From: Chaetorhynchus papuensis
Taxonomy: Eukaryota > Chordata > Aves > Passeriformes > Rhipiduridae
DNA length: 64,000 nt
Assembly: GCA_013396525.1 (NCBI GenBank)
Contig: VWYX01000014.1
Span: forward strand, 1,736,001 to 1,800,000
Direction: 5' to 3'
Shown here: positions 10,986-22,700 of the stretch, in pieces
How the letters are laid out: the number at the start of each line of letters is the position of its first letter
Position numbering within the stretch: the first letter of the stretch is position 1
Program-made: the position numbers and the translations under genes
The notes under the pieces: generated by a model
What the model saw: only the letters and a program-made list of their open reading frames with translations
Told to the model about the DNA's origin: nothing
Databases searched by the model: none

Positions 10986-13828
10986 CGGTGAGTCAGAATG
11001 AAATCGATTGAAAATATACAGTATATATATTCATATTGTATATGGTGTTTAAGAATGGTGAACATTCCTAATCTGTATTGATTTTGTCACTATTAAATTT
11101 GCTATAACTTGTGTTTACAGAATATGACTTTGAGCATTTATAGAAAGTATTTTGGTTTTACTATGTCTGCCACAAAGGAAGCTCAGGATATGGGCAGGTG
11201 CAGAGCACCATTTCAGGCCTATAATTAGTTACAGTTTTATTTCAGGTGGATGTAATTTGTCCCCATAATGACTTAATGTTTTCTGCTATTGCTTATTCAG
11301 ATGTATTGCCTTTTGGGGCACCAGGGGTTTGGCAAAACCACGGCTTGAGTTACTCTTCTCTTATTTTACCAACCAGCAGGGTAGTGTTCTTAGGAGCCTG
11401 CTTGCTTTCTACTTTTAGTTTTAGGGATGATGAAGACAGACTATGCTTCCCAGTTTTTAGTCTTTATATGAGGGCATGTAAACAAAAGACCTTCTCTTAA
11501 CCATAGCGACTGAGGGTATACTGATGAAGGTCCTTATTATCCACAGTAATTATGTGTTGGGGCTTTGTCCTCTGGATTCTTAGTGAACCTGTAGGCTAGA
11601 AGCTTCAGTCTTAAGTGGGATTGCCCTTACCATATGGCTGGCACCTTTTGCCCAGATATGGAGGTGTAAGTCAGCTTCCCAAAGTAGTGATGGAAAAACT
11701 GTCAAAATTGAATAGTAGGCTTGGAGAGGGCTGGGACATTTAAATCTCTGGGGGTTTAGATGGTATGCAAGCCCAGGTAGTTTTCTGTTACTGTTTCCAT
11801 AAGGTGAAAATGAAGAGTGCTTGCTACCAGTGAAACAGTAGGAAGTCTTTCATGGATGTCACAGGCATGTCACCACTAACCTGAATTCAACTTATGTTTT
11901 AAAAAGTGTTAAAATTATTTAAAAACAATTGCTTCAGTGGCTAGTTAAATTTTTCTTTCTTGATATGTGTGTTGGCAGGAAGATGCACACTAGCCTTGTA
12001 GCTGGTGAGTTATGTATGGGAGTCAACTGAAGCAGTCAAGGCAGCAGTTTGGGTGAATACAGTTGGTATGTGTTGTGTATCCAAACTGGATCATTTTGTG
12101 CTGAACAATGGGCTTGAGCTCTGATGTTACTTTGGCTAGGAACTTTGAAGGAGACCAGTGTAGTGGTGAGGAAGCAAGTTGGAAAGAAACAGCATTAGGA
12201 AAGGGCAAAAACATGTTAAGATTTTTTGACTGGAAGGATCTATTGTCTGCCTCAGCTTGCTCTCCTGTAAACTGTGAAAATGAACCTGTGAATTTTGGAC
12301 ATTGCCTTTGCCTTCTTTGGAAAAAATATATGTGAAGTTTGTTTCTAAACCTACTTGGTGCAATTTCAGCAAGGGTGACCAATTTTTATTAACAATTACT
12401 TAGTAATGAGGTGGAAATTCTGCTATAGCATTAGGGGGTTTTCTCTATATTGTTGAACCATGAGAGTGACAACTGTCACTGGAATTTTTTCTAACTGGTT
12501 TGTTTTCCTATGAATTTCCTATGAATTAAATGGTACTGCAAAAAAGAATGTTGTAAAGCTAGGAAATGTTGAAATAAGGTTGCTTTATACGATCTTAATT
12601 CATTGTCATGTGTCACTTTTTCCACGGACATCCATCTCATTCAGTACAGAGAATTGTTGCTCCCTCCTGAGAAGTGATTTGATATTTTGTTTCCCCACCC
12701 TTAATTATGTTCTCCTATTATTTAGAGCATGTTGCTCAAGTACAGTTCTAAATATATAATTCTTTTATTCTTAAGAGCTTTTCTGTAATGCTTTGTTTGA
12801 GGTCCTAAGAGTTTGGCATTTCTGCAGATTAGGTTTCAGAAAATCTCAAGTGGGACTTGACTGAAATTAAGATCACAATTAATTACCATCAGGAGAAATT
12901 TTGGTTGAAGTGATCTGACTGGTGTCACAGTAGATGGTGCAGTAGAAGATGCAGGGACAGTATGTTCAGTTCTTCAATGAAATGTTCAGTTAACTATATG
13001 AAGCCACCATTTTACTGGCTGACTCCTGCAATGTTGGTGCATTTCTCAGCATTTTCAATAAATGGGGAAGGTATCTTACAAATATCCACAAACCACAGTC
13101 TTTCAGTACAGAGCTAAAATTAATCCCTGAAGTATTGTGTGGACCTAGTGAAATACATAAATCCATATGGAAAAACATTCAGTGATGATATATTTAATGC
13201 TTGTATTGTAATGGGTATAGCTATGTGTCAGGGTTGCACAGGTAACTTAAAAGTGTGTTGATTTTGAGTGCTTGACTTTGCAACAGTAACATTTTAGAAT
13301 AGCTTGTAACATTGCGCATAGCAAGATAAGAAACCTTAAATTGATTCTAGTGTTTTGGGACATACAAACATAGGTGCAAACACAGGGTCATCAACCATTT
13401 GTACAGTATTTGTGTTAGGCCTTGAAGAGGTCTAAAATCTAGCCCATTGTGTATTCTTGGCAAGATGTGTATTCATCAGTAAGTCATGGTTGCCCTTCCT
13501 CAGTAATTCTAGTGTTTTAACCAAAAATTTGTTACAGAGCTGTTGTTATGTGAGCCCTTTTTTTTTTCTTTTTACAACGCTTCCTAATAATCTCTGTTTG
13601 CTGCTGGTGCTTTTGATTGAAGGAGGAATGTAGTTTTGTAACTTGTGTGTCTGAACACTTGGATTTTTGAGAATGCAAGTTCTTAGTCCTTTCATGGAGC
13701 AACATTGTCAGGAATGATATGCAGTACTTGTACTCTCTGTATCAGGTAGGCAGACAACACTTCTCCTTTGTACATTATTAAATATGATACTTTGCCCTGA
13801 GTTCTCAGGCAACTTTTTAGTTCTAGGT

Positions 13829-13945
13829 GTAAGGTTTTTTTGTGTGTGGGGTTGTTGTCTTTTGGGGTTTTTTTGGTTAGTTGGTTTTTGGTTTTGGTGG
13901 TTTTTTTTTTTTGTTTGCTTTGGTTTTGCTTTTTTGTTGTTGTTA
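13829..13945. repeat. G/T-rich low-complexity tract
   Basis: About 115 bp made almost only of T and G on the plus strand, with long T runs broken by GG and GGGG, ending in TTGTTGTTG. Confidence 0.8.
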
Positions 13946-14419
13946 GCTATTCAGTGAATGAAAATTATATTGAAGAGAAATTAGTTAACAATATCAAAGA
14001 AAGATGAGGGGAGAGGTGTGTTGCTGTGTCTGTCAGGTCAGACTTGATACACCTGGTACATGGCGCATACACATGATGGCATTAAGATGACTTCTGGCAC
14101 TGCAAGACCTGCACCAAGTCACCATTTCCTGCATTCTGTAATGGCTTTTCAATCCACAGCACTGGGATTTTTAACACAGCCAGCTTCATCCTGAGCGCCA
14201 ATTTATTTTATGTCCAGAATGTAGGAAATGGTAACTTGGTACAATCCTATACCTGAAACTTGCTTAAACTTTTCTCCATCTAAAACTGTGTAATCAAAAT
14301 TTGTCTACACCAAAGTTCTGCCAAGCTGTAACAGATCTAGCTTGGGTATGGAAAACAGAGTAACCAGTCTGCTTTCTTTGTTCCTGTATAAAACACCAAG
14401 TGTAGTACAGTAGGTGATG

Positions 14420-14447
14420 GTGTGTATGTGTGTGTATGTGTGTGTGA
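14420..14447. repeat. Imperfect (TG)n microsatellite
   Basis: TG dinucleotides interrupted at regular intervals by TATG, about 28 bp. Confidence 0.8.
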
Positions 14448-15861
14448 TTTGAGGTTTGGTTTTTTTTTGTCCCCCCCATGGAGCCTTCTTTTGTGCCTAA
14501 GAAGTTCTCATCTCAGGCTGCTTGGATTATTTTGTGGAAGGTTGTGTTGCCAATCTGCCTTTTTTTGTTGTCAAAACTATAAGGTAGCCCTGTAATCATG
14601 TAGAACATGGATAAAAAGTAAAGAAGGATTTGAGGGTGAAGGTAACTGGCCTGTTTATCTAGAGCATATTTGTTATTTGTAGGTCAGCCACAATATTACA
14701 TGTAGTGCTGAGCACTTGGAGCTGAGGGGCAGGAGCATCAGTGCTTTAAAGTGCTCAGTGCTAATTACCGTAAAAAAGTGATACCTAATTTCTTGTATGA
14801 AAGTCTATAGGTATACACTTGAATTTCCCTTGTTCACGCTATTTTTTTTTTCCCCAGTTCTAGAATGATGGAGATACTGCACATTTAACTTGGAAAGCAA
14901 TGTTTGAAGAACCTAGACATTTTGAGGAGCAACACAGAAAGGTTAGCAGACAGACAGACTTTTTTAGTACAAAGTTTAAACACTGTGCATGTACAGCACA
15001 TGAGTGAAAGGCAAGGACTACATGAATGCAAAGGAAGTGAAATACTCAGTGGCTACTTTTTCACAGAATACTTCCATTGTGAGTATTGCTTGAAATAGCT
15101 TCTAGAGTGATGCTTAAAGTAGCTAAATATTATAATAGTATACATATAGAAGGAGTAAATTAAGTTTGCAGACACTACTAACGTTTGTGTTAATTTTGAC
15201 ACCTTGACTTTGCAATCTTAATGTCCTAAACATTTCAGTAGTATTAATCATAGTATTAATCATAGTAAAACTAATACCAATATTAGCAATATACTCTAGT
15301 ACATATATTAGCCATACACTAAACACAGCCCTTATGTAGAACTGTGAACTGTCTGTCAGAGGTAGGCTTATGTAAAATCTGTGTACATTGTTTGGTACTT
15401 CCAGTGTGTTATTCGCATTACGTATGGGTGAGAATTGCCTGTGGTGCAGAGGGAAGAAACTGAGATGCCTCAAGATATGTAGGTAACATGTGCTGAGCAT
15501 CATATTAGCATACAGTTCTTTCTAGAAGAGAGGTGCATTAGTTTTAGAAGTAATTGATCAAAAGCACAAGAAAATAGTTGCAGAATACAGCTACACTATG
15601 GGCCTAAGTGACTTGCTGAGACTTTGCAAGTCTTGACTCTAATGCCTTGAATATAATCCTAGAGAACGCTGCCTGATTTGGAACAAAAAGAACAAACCAG
15701 TAAGTAAACCACTGTGATAGAACAGGCCTGAAAAAAGTGTTTTTTTTTTCTGTGTATCCATCAATTCAGCATGAACTGAGTGGGTAATTAGTTTAGCAAT
15801 GAAGCGGTGCACCAGCAGTAGGGAAGTTGAAGATAAAAGATTTCAGAGTCATTAAGCCAAA

Positions 15862-15888
<27 letters not shown>
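15862..15888. repeat. (TG)13 microsatellite
   Basis: A perfect run of thirteen TG units followed by TATATG. It lies about 0.8 kb beyond the BLNK stop codon (16678), just downstream of the likely BLNK poly(A) region. Likely polymorphic. Confidence 0.9.
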
Positions 15889-15893
<5 letters not shown>

Positions 15894-16067
15894 AGATAAA
15901 GCTGTAAAAAGTGATATTGTTCTATTGTTTATAACAAACTGCGAAGGAGCACACTGAAGTATAGACATGAACACATCAGCACTAGTGAACTGATGCTTTC
16001 TTGCTGGAAGGGTGCCAAGAAATGCAGTCCAGCAAGGTCTCCATACAATTCTGAGTTTACAGTAAAT

Positions 16068-16677
16068 TTTATTTGTACCTATGAAAATACAAGCAAAAAT
16101 ATCAATGAAACTGTGTGAAGCTGAGGGAAAGTACAAGACATGACCATAAATCTAAAAACATTCAGGTGGATTTATTGCCACTAATTACTAAGTACAGTCC
16201 TATTTTCAACTTGTGCACAGTGGTACATTAGGTCAAGTTGCTCTAATTTCTGGGGCTGTGCACTTTACAAAGAAATTGCTGAAAGCAGTGATATGTGGTA
16301 AACATAAATTGAAAGAGTAGATGACTGTGGGTATTACCATTTTTAAAATGAAAATATCCTACAAGAAATCTATCTTCAAATAGCAGTCAAAGGACCAGCC
16401 AGGCTGCGGTGTGCCGTTGTTCTTCACGTGACTGTGGATACGGGTGTTGTCACAGATTACAGTGTATCTGCTTTGGCTTCTTGTGTTAAATGTGAACACC
16501 TTCCTGACAAGAGTGGCAAGGGATTGAACTCTATGAAATGCATTTCTTACTACTCTGTAGGTGCTCGAAGAGAGTGCTTCCCATAATTTTGGATTTTCTT
16601 CTTTTAATATCTTGTCCATGACTTGGTATGTTGGAAGAAATGATTAAACAAGTCTTCATTTTAGCAATTCAGTTTGA
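16068..16677 (-). other. BLNK: BLNK 3' UTR
   Basis: Sequence directly 3' of the BLNK stop codon on the minus strand. Poly(A) hexamers AATAAA (read as TTTATT on plus) occur at 16171-16176 and 16068-16073, giving a 3' UTR of about 0.5-0.6 kb. An 86-codon minus-strand frame at 16359-16619 lies inside this UTR and has no recognisable similarity. Confidence 0.6.
16171..16176 (-). terminator. AATAAA poly(A) signal candidate for BLNK
   Basis: Canonical signal on the minus strand, about 0.5 kb past the stop. A second copy lies at 16068-16073. I cannot tell which is used. Confidence 0.45.
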
Positions 16678-16797
16678 TTAAGAAACTCTTACAATATGTT
16701 TCAGTTTAGTTGAGTCTTTTGTGTTGTTTTGGCTGTCAATTAGAACCAGGGAGGTGCGCTGGTGATTCTCTACTATTTCAGCAACACTGTCAAAGCG
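16678..16797 (-). CDS. BLNK: BLNK coding exon 22 (SH2 end and stop)
   Basis: 120 coding nt, acceptor TACCCAG. Encodes residues 499-537 with SVAEIVENHQ and LVLIDSQNNTKDSTKLKHIV, ending RVS and TAA; the human protein ends AVKVS. Confidence 0.98.
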   Translation of the reverse strand, partial: RFDSVAEIVENHQRTSLVLIDSQNNTKDSTKLKHIVRVS

Positions 16798-19700
16798 CTG
16801 GGTAAAGAAAACAAAAAATAATTAGTGCTGGCTTCTTTTAATGCTATAATATTGTCAGTAATCACTGCATCTTTTTATCTTTGCTTCTCACATAATTGAA
16901 GAGAGTTAAGCTACAACTGTTACCAAGTGAGATGCTCTGCCTTTTAGGGAGATCACTGATCCTTCCCTTAGTTCTGATTTTAGTCATAAATAGATTAGAT
17001 TTGGACAATAGAAGATATTACAGGCACCAGCTGTCTCCTCCTTTGCATTTGTGATTGCCACCTGCACAAACTGAACTGAGTTTGCTATGGGCCACAGTGA
17101 ACTGACAGTTCATTTTACCTTAGTGTAATAGTAGGCTGCAGACTGGCTGCTCACAAGCTGTGGCAGAGGTGGTTCAGCCACCTCAGAGGGAAGGCTGTCT
17201 CCACGAATAGCATGGTGCAGGTAGCCATCAATGAGAACTGGTCTGGTTACACAGTTTTAAAGTTTGTCACTGTAAATTAATATCCAGGATCTGCTGGGTA
17301 TGTTGCTTTTCCTTTTGGTCTTTGGTCAAATAAAGACTTTGGACTATCTATTTATCCTGAGGTCATTTTTCATCTTTTGTTGAAGACCAGCTGACCTCCA
17401 GGCTATTTTATTTTCTGTAATCTCGTCACTGGTGCCTGGGAGGCAGATAATTAGGTTATGGCAAGCCTACTTTCACACTGCTGAAAAGCCTACTCTCTGC
17501 AGTGATAACAAACTGTTTTTATTGGTATTTCTGTTCCAAGTTTCTGTTTTGCAATCAGAGTAATTACCTGTGTGGCAGAGTAGCCAACCAGTGATCTTTT
17601 CACTCCAGAGCTAGACTTTAAAATTTTCTTTATGTGAAAACATTGTTAACAGTGATATCATTCTAATTTTTGACAGTGTTGGGGGTTATTGTTTTGTTTT
17701 TTGAGCATGGCTGTTCTTCCTTTGCAATTTTCCAAGAAGCTTATGTAGAGTCTTAGAAGGTAAATGGAAGACTATAAACAGTCAGAAAATTTATCTAGCA
17801 GCTGCAGCCCTTATCCTGTTAACTTTATTCAAAACAGCTCTATGAGTATGTTTTAAATTTGATCTGTGGTTTTAGTTACAGTGTACAGGAGTTGACATAA
17901 CACTGGTGTCTCTAGCTTGACAGAGCAGTCATTATAAAGGGTATATTCTTATCTTCATACATGAAGAATCTTTTTGGTCATAGTGTAGTATATCTTAGTC
18001 ATTGCTTATTAAAGGTATATAATTGAAAACTGTTAGGAAGAATATCCCCACATCATCTCACCTCTTCACCACTTTTTTCTCTGCCTAGTGCATATTGTCT
18101 TGTTGATTCGATAAACCGTATCGGAACGTTGTACACTCTTCTGTTGTAAAACACAACCAGTGTATATGGCTGCCGTGAGTCCTGTCCAGAGCTCTTCCTT
18201 ATTAGAAAAGATCCATCCTAAAAAGAGAAGAATAGTCCGTGTATTTGGCTAATTTCTTTTCAACAACTTAGTTTGGTTTTAGTTTAATATTTTGATTTAT
18301 GCTAGCATTAAACTTTCTCCCATTAGAAAGAAAGAATAGCAGCAGATGAGAAGTAGCATGTATTCCTGCTAGCAGTAGCTTATGAAGCTGTCATTTAAGA
18401 ATCTTAACCTTTACTGCTGCCTGTTCTCTCTCTCAGCCAGAGAGAGAAAGAAGAAATAAATACACAGTGGCAGCCATCTGTAGGGAATAGCTCTTGTCAG
18501 TGGCAGTAGCTAGGCAAGAAAGCAGGGAGAAGTGGAGATACCATTTCTCCAGAGCTGTAAAAAGCACTATCAGCACACTAAAGCACCTGCACTCCCGACC
18601 CTGTAGCCCACTAACTCACAGTAGCCTTCACCTGGTGATAGCCCCCATGCTCTGCCCCTTTATCCTGCTCTGTGGACTTTTGCAAGAGTGGAAATGTACT
18701 TGATGCTGAGGATGCAACTCTACATGCTACTCTTGCCTACTGTGACACCAGATTTCGTACAAAGAACAGTTGAGAATTCAAATTCTCCAAATACCTAAAT
18801 GCAGTGTTGCTATTTCAAAATGCATAGCAACATCAGCCTTTCCAAATAGCTGTTTTCACGTGAGCTGTTGGACAGTGGTGGAGACCACTTAAGAGTCACT
18901 GGGCTTTGCATTTCTTTTAAGGGGTGTGTTTGAGCTGTCAGATCTTTCTCAGCTCTCTAGTCTGTAATAGCTTTCTCTGCAGTGCTTTGGTCTTTGAATT
19001 ACCCTAATGCAACTTTGTCTTGCAATGAAAGCCAGAGTTAACTAATGTCACCACAATAATTTCAGGTTTTACAGTACTTGCATGGCACAGTAGTTCTGAC
19101 CTGTTCAGAATGCAACTGATGCTCTTAGAATACTTCTGGTTGTCTTTTTAAATTTTTTTTTTATTATTTTTTTTTATTTGAAGGTTTGGGGTTTTTCCCA
19201 AAAATATAAATTTTTTTAAACTGACCTACCTTGTTTGATCTGTACAATGCATCTTCTGCCATCTTCCTGTCACAGGTAGCTGCATACCATGCTTTACTGT
19301 GAACACCAGCATCCTAAAAAGAGAGGAACAGTGTTTCACCTGTAAAATAATAATGATAATAATAAAGAATATGGCCTGTAGGGGAGTTACTGCTAAACAT
19401 GACAGCTGTGAAGAACTAAAATGCAGAAAGCACAGAGTTTAAAAAAGTCTTTGCCAGGAGTGCACTGTTTTAGTTGGCTAGAGGTAGGGCGAAGAAAAAC
19501 TAGTGTCAAAACAGTGATAACAGATTTGTGATAGAAGGCTGATAAACGACAAAAGAGATACCCTGAAGAAAGCATTCAGGTTCAGCTGTAGGATAGTTTT
19601 AAAGATGGAAGCTATTCCAGTAGAATTTGAAGAGGAAGAAATGTTGAGGAATAAATAGACCATTAACAACTGAAATGCTGCTCAGTCATGGGCTAGCCAT

Positions 19701-22700
19701 GAGGTGTTCAGATTTGGTTGGTGTCTAAGCTTTGGGAATGAAGTTTCTCATATACTTAATGCTGTTTGTGAACATGGTCATGATTGTCTCCACCTGGACA
19801 GCATGAAGGTTGGATAAGTTTTGCTCCAGCTTTATGATAAAATTGATTTTCACACAGGCTTTGTCGCCTCTGTACAAAACAGATTAAAGGTGAAAGTTGC
19901 GCATTATAACTGAGCTGCTCTAGCTGGCTTACTGCTGCCAGAAAAGGAATGTCTTGGCTTCTCTTTGTGCTCATTTTGTTGCTCATCTGATCCCATGATG
20001 AGATAATTCACTTTATTAATCTTGCAGAAAAAGAAAAGTTTCCTTTTTTGTTTTGCCTTTTTTTTTGTGTTTGACTGCCAGGCTGGTTTTCTGTCAGTTT
20101 AATGACTTGGCTCAACCCACTGCAGGATCAGAAAGGAACACCAGAGAAGCTGGGAGGGGAGCTGACAGTGAGGAGAGAGCAGACCTTCAATTTTAGGGGT
20201 ATTGCACTAAATTCTTAAACTGGCTCAAGCCATTACTTATAATTTTACCTTCAAAATTTTTCCATTTATTTCTCCAGTCCCACTATTTATTGGAAAAAGA
20301 AAGGGTGAGAGGAATTGCAAGTGTGAAAGGTACTTGCCCACGTAGAAAATGAGTCCAGTAAACAAAACTTTGTTCAATAAAACAAGGAATCAATGGTCCC
20401 CAGACCTTCTTCTAACACTATCTGTGGCTTATAATGTAGAAGCAGACAGCTGCTGCCAAAGTTTAGATGGGAACCAAGCAAAGAGTAAATGCCATGGGAA
20501 TGAATGACATCTGTGAGCACCTGTATTGTGCAGGATGCTACAGCAAATGATACTACTGTATATAACTGCTGGGAAAGTAGCACTAACAGCTAAATACTTT
20601 TTTTTTAAGCAAAATGGATCTTTTATTAAGCTCTGTTTTTGCCCTTGGCTGTTACATAAAAATTGCAAATGTAATTGCTATGAGCTGTTTATTTAGAGGC
20701 TGCTGGATTGCTTATTTGAAAGTAATTTTTGTAATAAATATCCAGTATGACACAGTTAAAATTTTTCCAGAACTTCAAATCCTTTGTGTACTTCACTGTT
20801 GTATTATCTTTGTCATGTCAGACTTCAGAACACTTGATGTTACTGGCTCTGCATGATAGAGCCTTTGTTTTACACTCAACAGAACTACTTTTACTGTGTT
20901 TGTGACTACTAGGCTAATAATAAGAATGGCTTTCTGCATTTTGTAGTCTCCCTTCATCCAAAATGAGAATAAGGGGAAATGAAATGAAATTTTTCACTGA
21001 AATGAAAATAACTTTGCGTTTGCTTAGATCATTCAAAGCTTAATGTTGCAACAAAACATAAGAAGAAGAATTTGCCATAAAACTGACAGCATTAACTGTA
21101 ATGAGAAGAGATCTGTTTAAAGGAGTAGAAAGGAGTTGGACTTGGGAAAGACTAAAACACATGGGGGAGGCATCACAGCATCATTGTGTTTGCTTACTGC
21201 ACTTTTTTTTCCCTGTACACCATTTGTACAGCTGTAAGTTAGAAAAAAGGAGGTGATTAAAAACTCTTTATAGCCCATCTATATCAAAGACTAGCCTTAA
21301 GTACATCACCACAGGTTTCCTTGTTTCAATGATGTTGAAAGTATGAACTAGGGAGTCAGGAAGACACAAAACTAAAGCATTTTAAAGTTTTGTTTGAAGT
21401 GACTGGTAGGGTGCCAAGATTTGATATAATACTATTTACATATTTTTCTACAGTCTGTTAAGCCTCTCCTATGCTATATGTTCTGAGCATATTTTAATGA
21501 AAGCTAACATTCAGATTATTTGTGCTACAGAAAAGCCTCATTGCAAAAGGGGGCATAGAAGCCCTCCACAAAAGGAGTGTAATTTTCTTTTGAAAGGGAG
21601 TAGGGGTGGAAATACTATGTTAAAATAAAAGATAAGGAGATTTCTGTAATATGAATTTGGCTAATATTGTACCTGGTCTGCAGAACTTGCAATAGATGAA
21701 GCGCTGCTGGGAAGGGAAGCGCCCAAAGAACGGTTTGCAGCTTCTGGCACTTCTAGAAAAGAGAAAGAACAACATGGATAAGTTTTCAAAGTATGTTTGT
21801 TATGACATAAGAAATTGATTTGTTACAAGGACTTTGGAAGATCTGGAAACACTTGACCTTTGATATCACTCAGGAAAGCTTTCTGCTGAAAATTGATGGG
21901 GCCTATGTAAGTGCTGGGATACTTGCCTGCCCAAAGGGTAGCCTTGCTTGTGAAGAGAAAACCAGTTTGGGTAACAACTTGGTTATTAGCCAGAGCTAGA
22001 TTTAGAATACAGGAAAAAAACTCTTCCATCACCAAAGTGAAGGAATGTAGCAATAGATAAGAAAATGCAGGAACACAATGCAAATAGTGCTCAGTCCAGT
22101 GTCAGAAGCAGTCTTACAGGTGAGGGAGTCAGGAAAATGAATGTATCTCAGAGACAATTTTTCACCAGTTTAGATCACCTGAATTGTTTGTATGCATGTG
22201 CAGGAAGTCCAGGCAGCTAAATGGAGAAGCAGAACTAATAGAAAGCATTATGATGCTTAATTATAATTGGAATAACAAAGCATAGTAGAAAATAGTTACT
22301 AGGGCTGAAATCCAGATTTAGGAGTTTGAGAAATCAGAAGCAAAATGTTTGAATAGTGTTGCATAGTAGTGATATGATAAAAATAGATAATTGCTTTCTG
22401 GTAAAGCAGAATTTGGCCTACGAGTGTAGGTGTCTCCTACAGGTACTTGTGAACACAGCTGGATGCAAATCAATATATGTTAAATCAAATTTACACTTCT
22501 GTACAAAGAGAGTTTATATACATATTACCTAATTTGTTTTTAACTGTGAACTGCAACAAAGTCCATCTTGGAAAGCACTACTTAGAGAAGAGCTTTAGCA
22601 TTTGCTATTATTAAAGTACCTTCTTTTTTTTCCTTCTGTAGAAAAAGAATAAATTGGATGCAATCGTAATCCGTCTATCTTCTAGGCAACAGAAGCCTTG

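Larger units (their letters stand above)
10986..16060. other. Convergent intergenic region between ZNF518A and BLNK
   Basis: About 5 kb between the two tail-to-tail 3' ends. I see no gene. It contains G/T-rich low complexity (13829-13945), two TG microsatellites (14420-14447 and 15862-15888) and a duplicated 12-mer AGTATTAATCAT near 15240. Open frames here are short and unlike known proteins. Part may be extended 3' UTR of either gene. Confidence 0.6.

Noticed and set aside
15123..15503. 126-codon minus-strand frame in the intergenic region
   Set aside because: AT-rich composition, no similarity to known proteins, no splice or promoter context.
16359..16619. 86-codon minus-strand frame
   Set aside because: Lies in the BLNK 3' UTR on the same strand and shows no family resemblance.
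22523..22544. Minus-strand segment with acceptor TTGTTGCAG and donor GTAATA between exons 18 and 19
   Set aside because: Its only usable frame ends in TAG, and no exon is needed here once exons 16-18 are in the correct frame.
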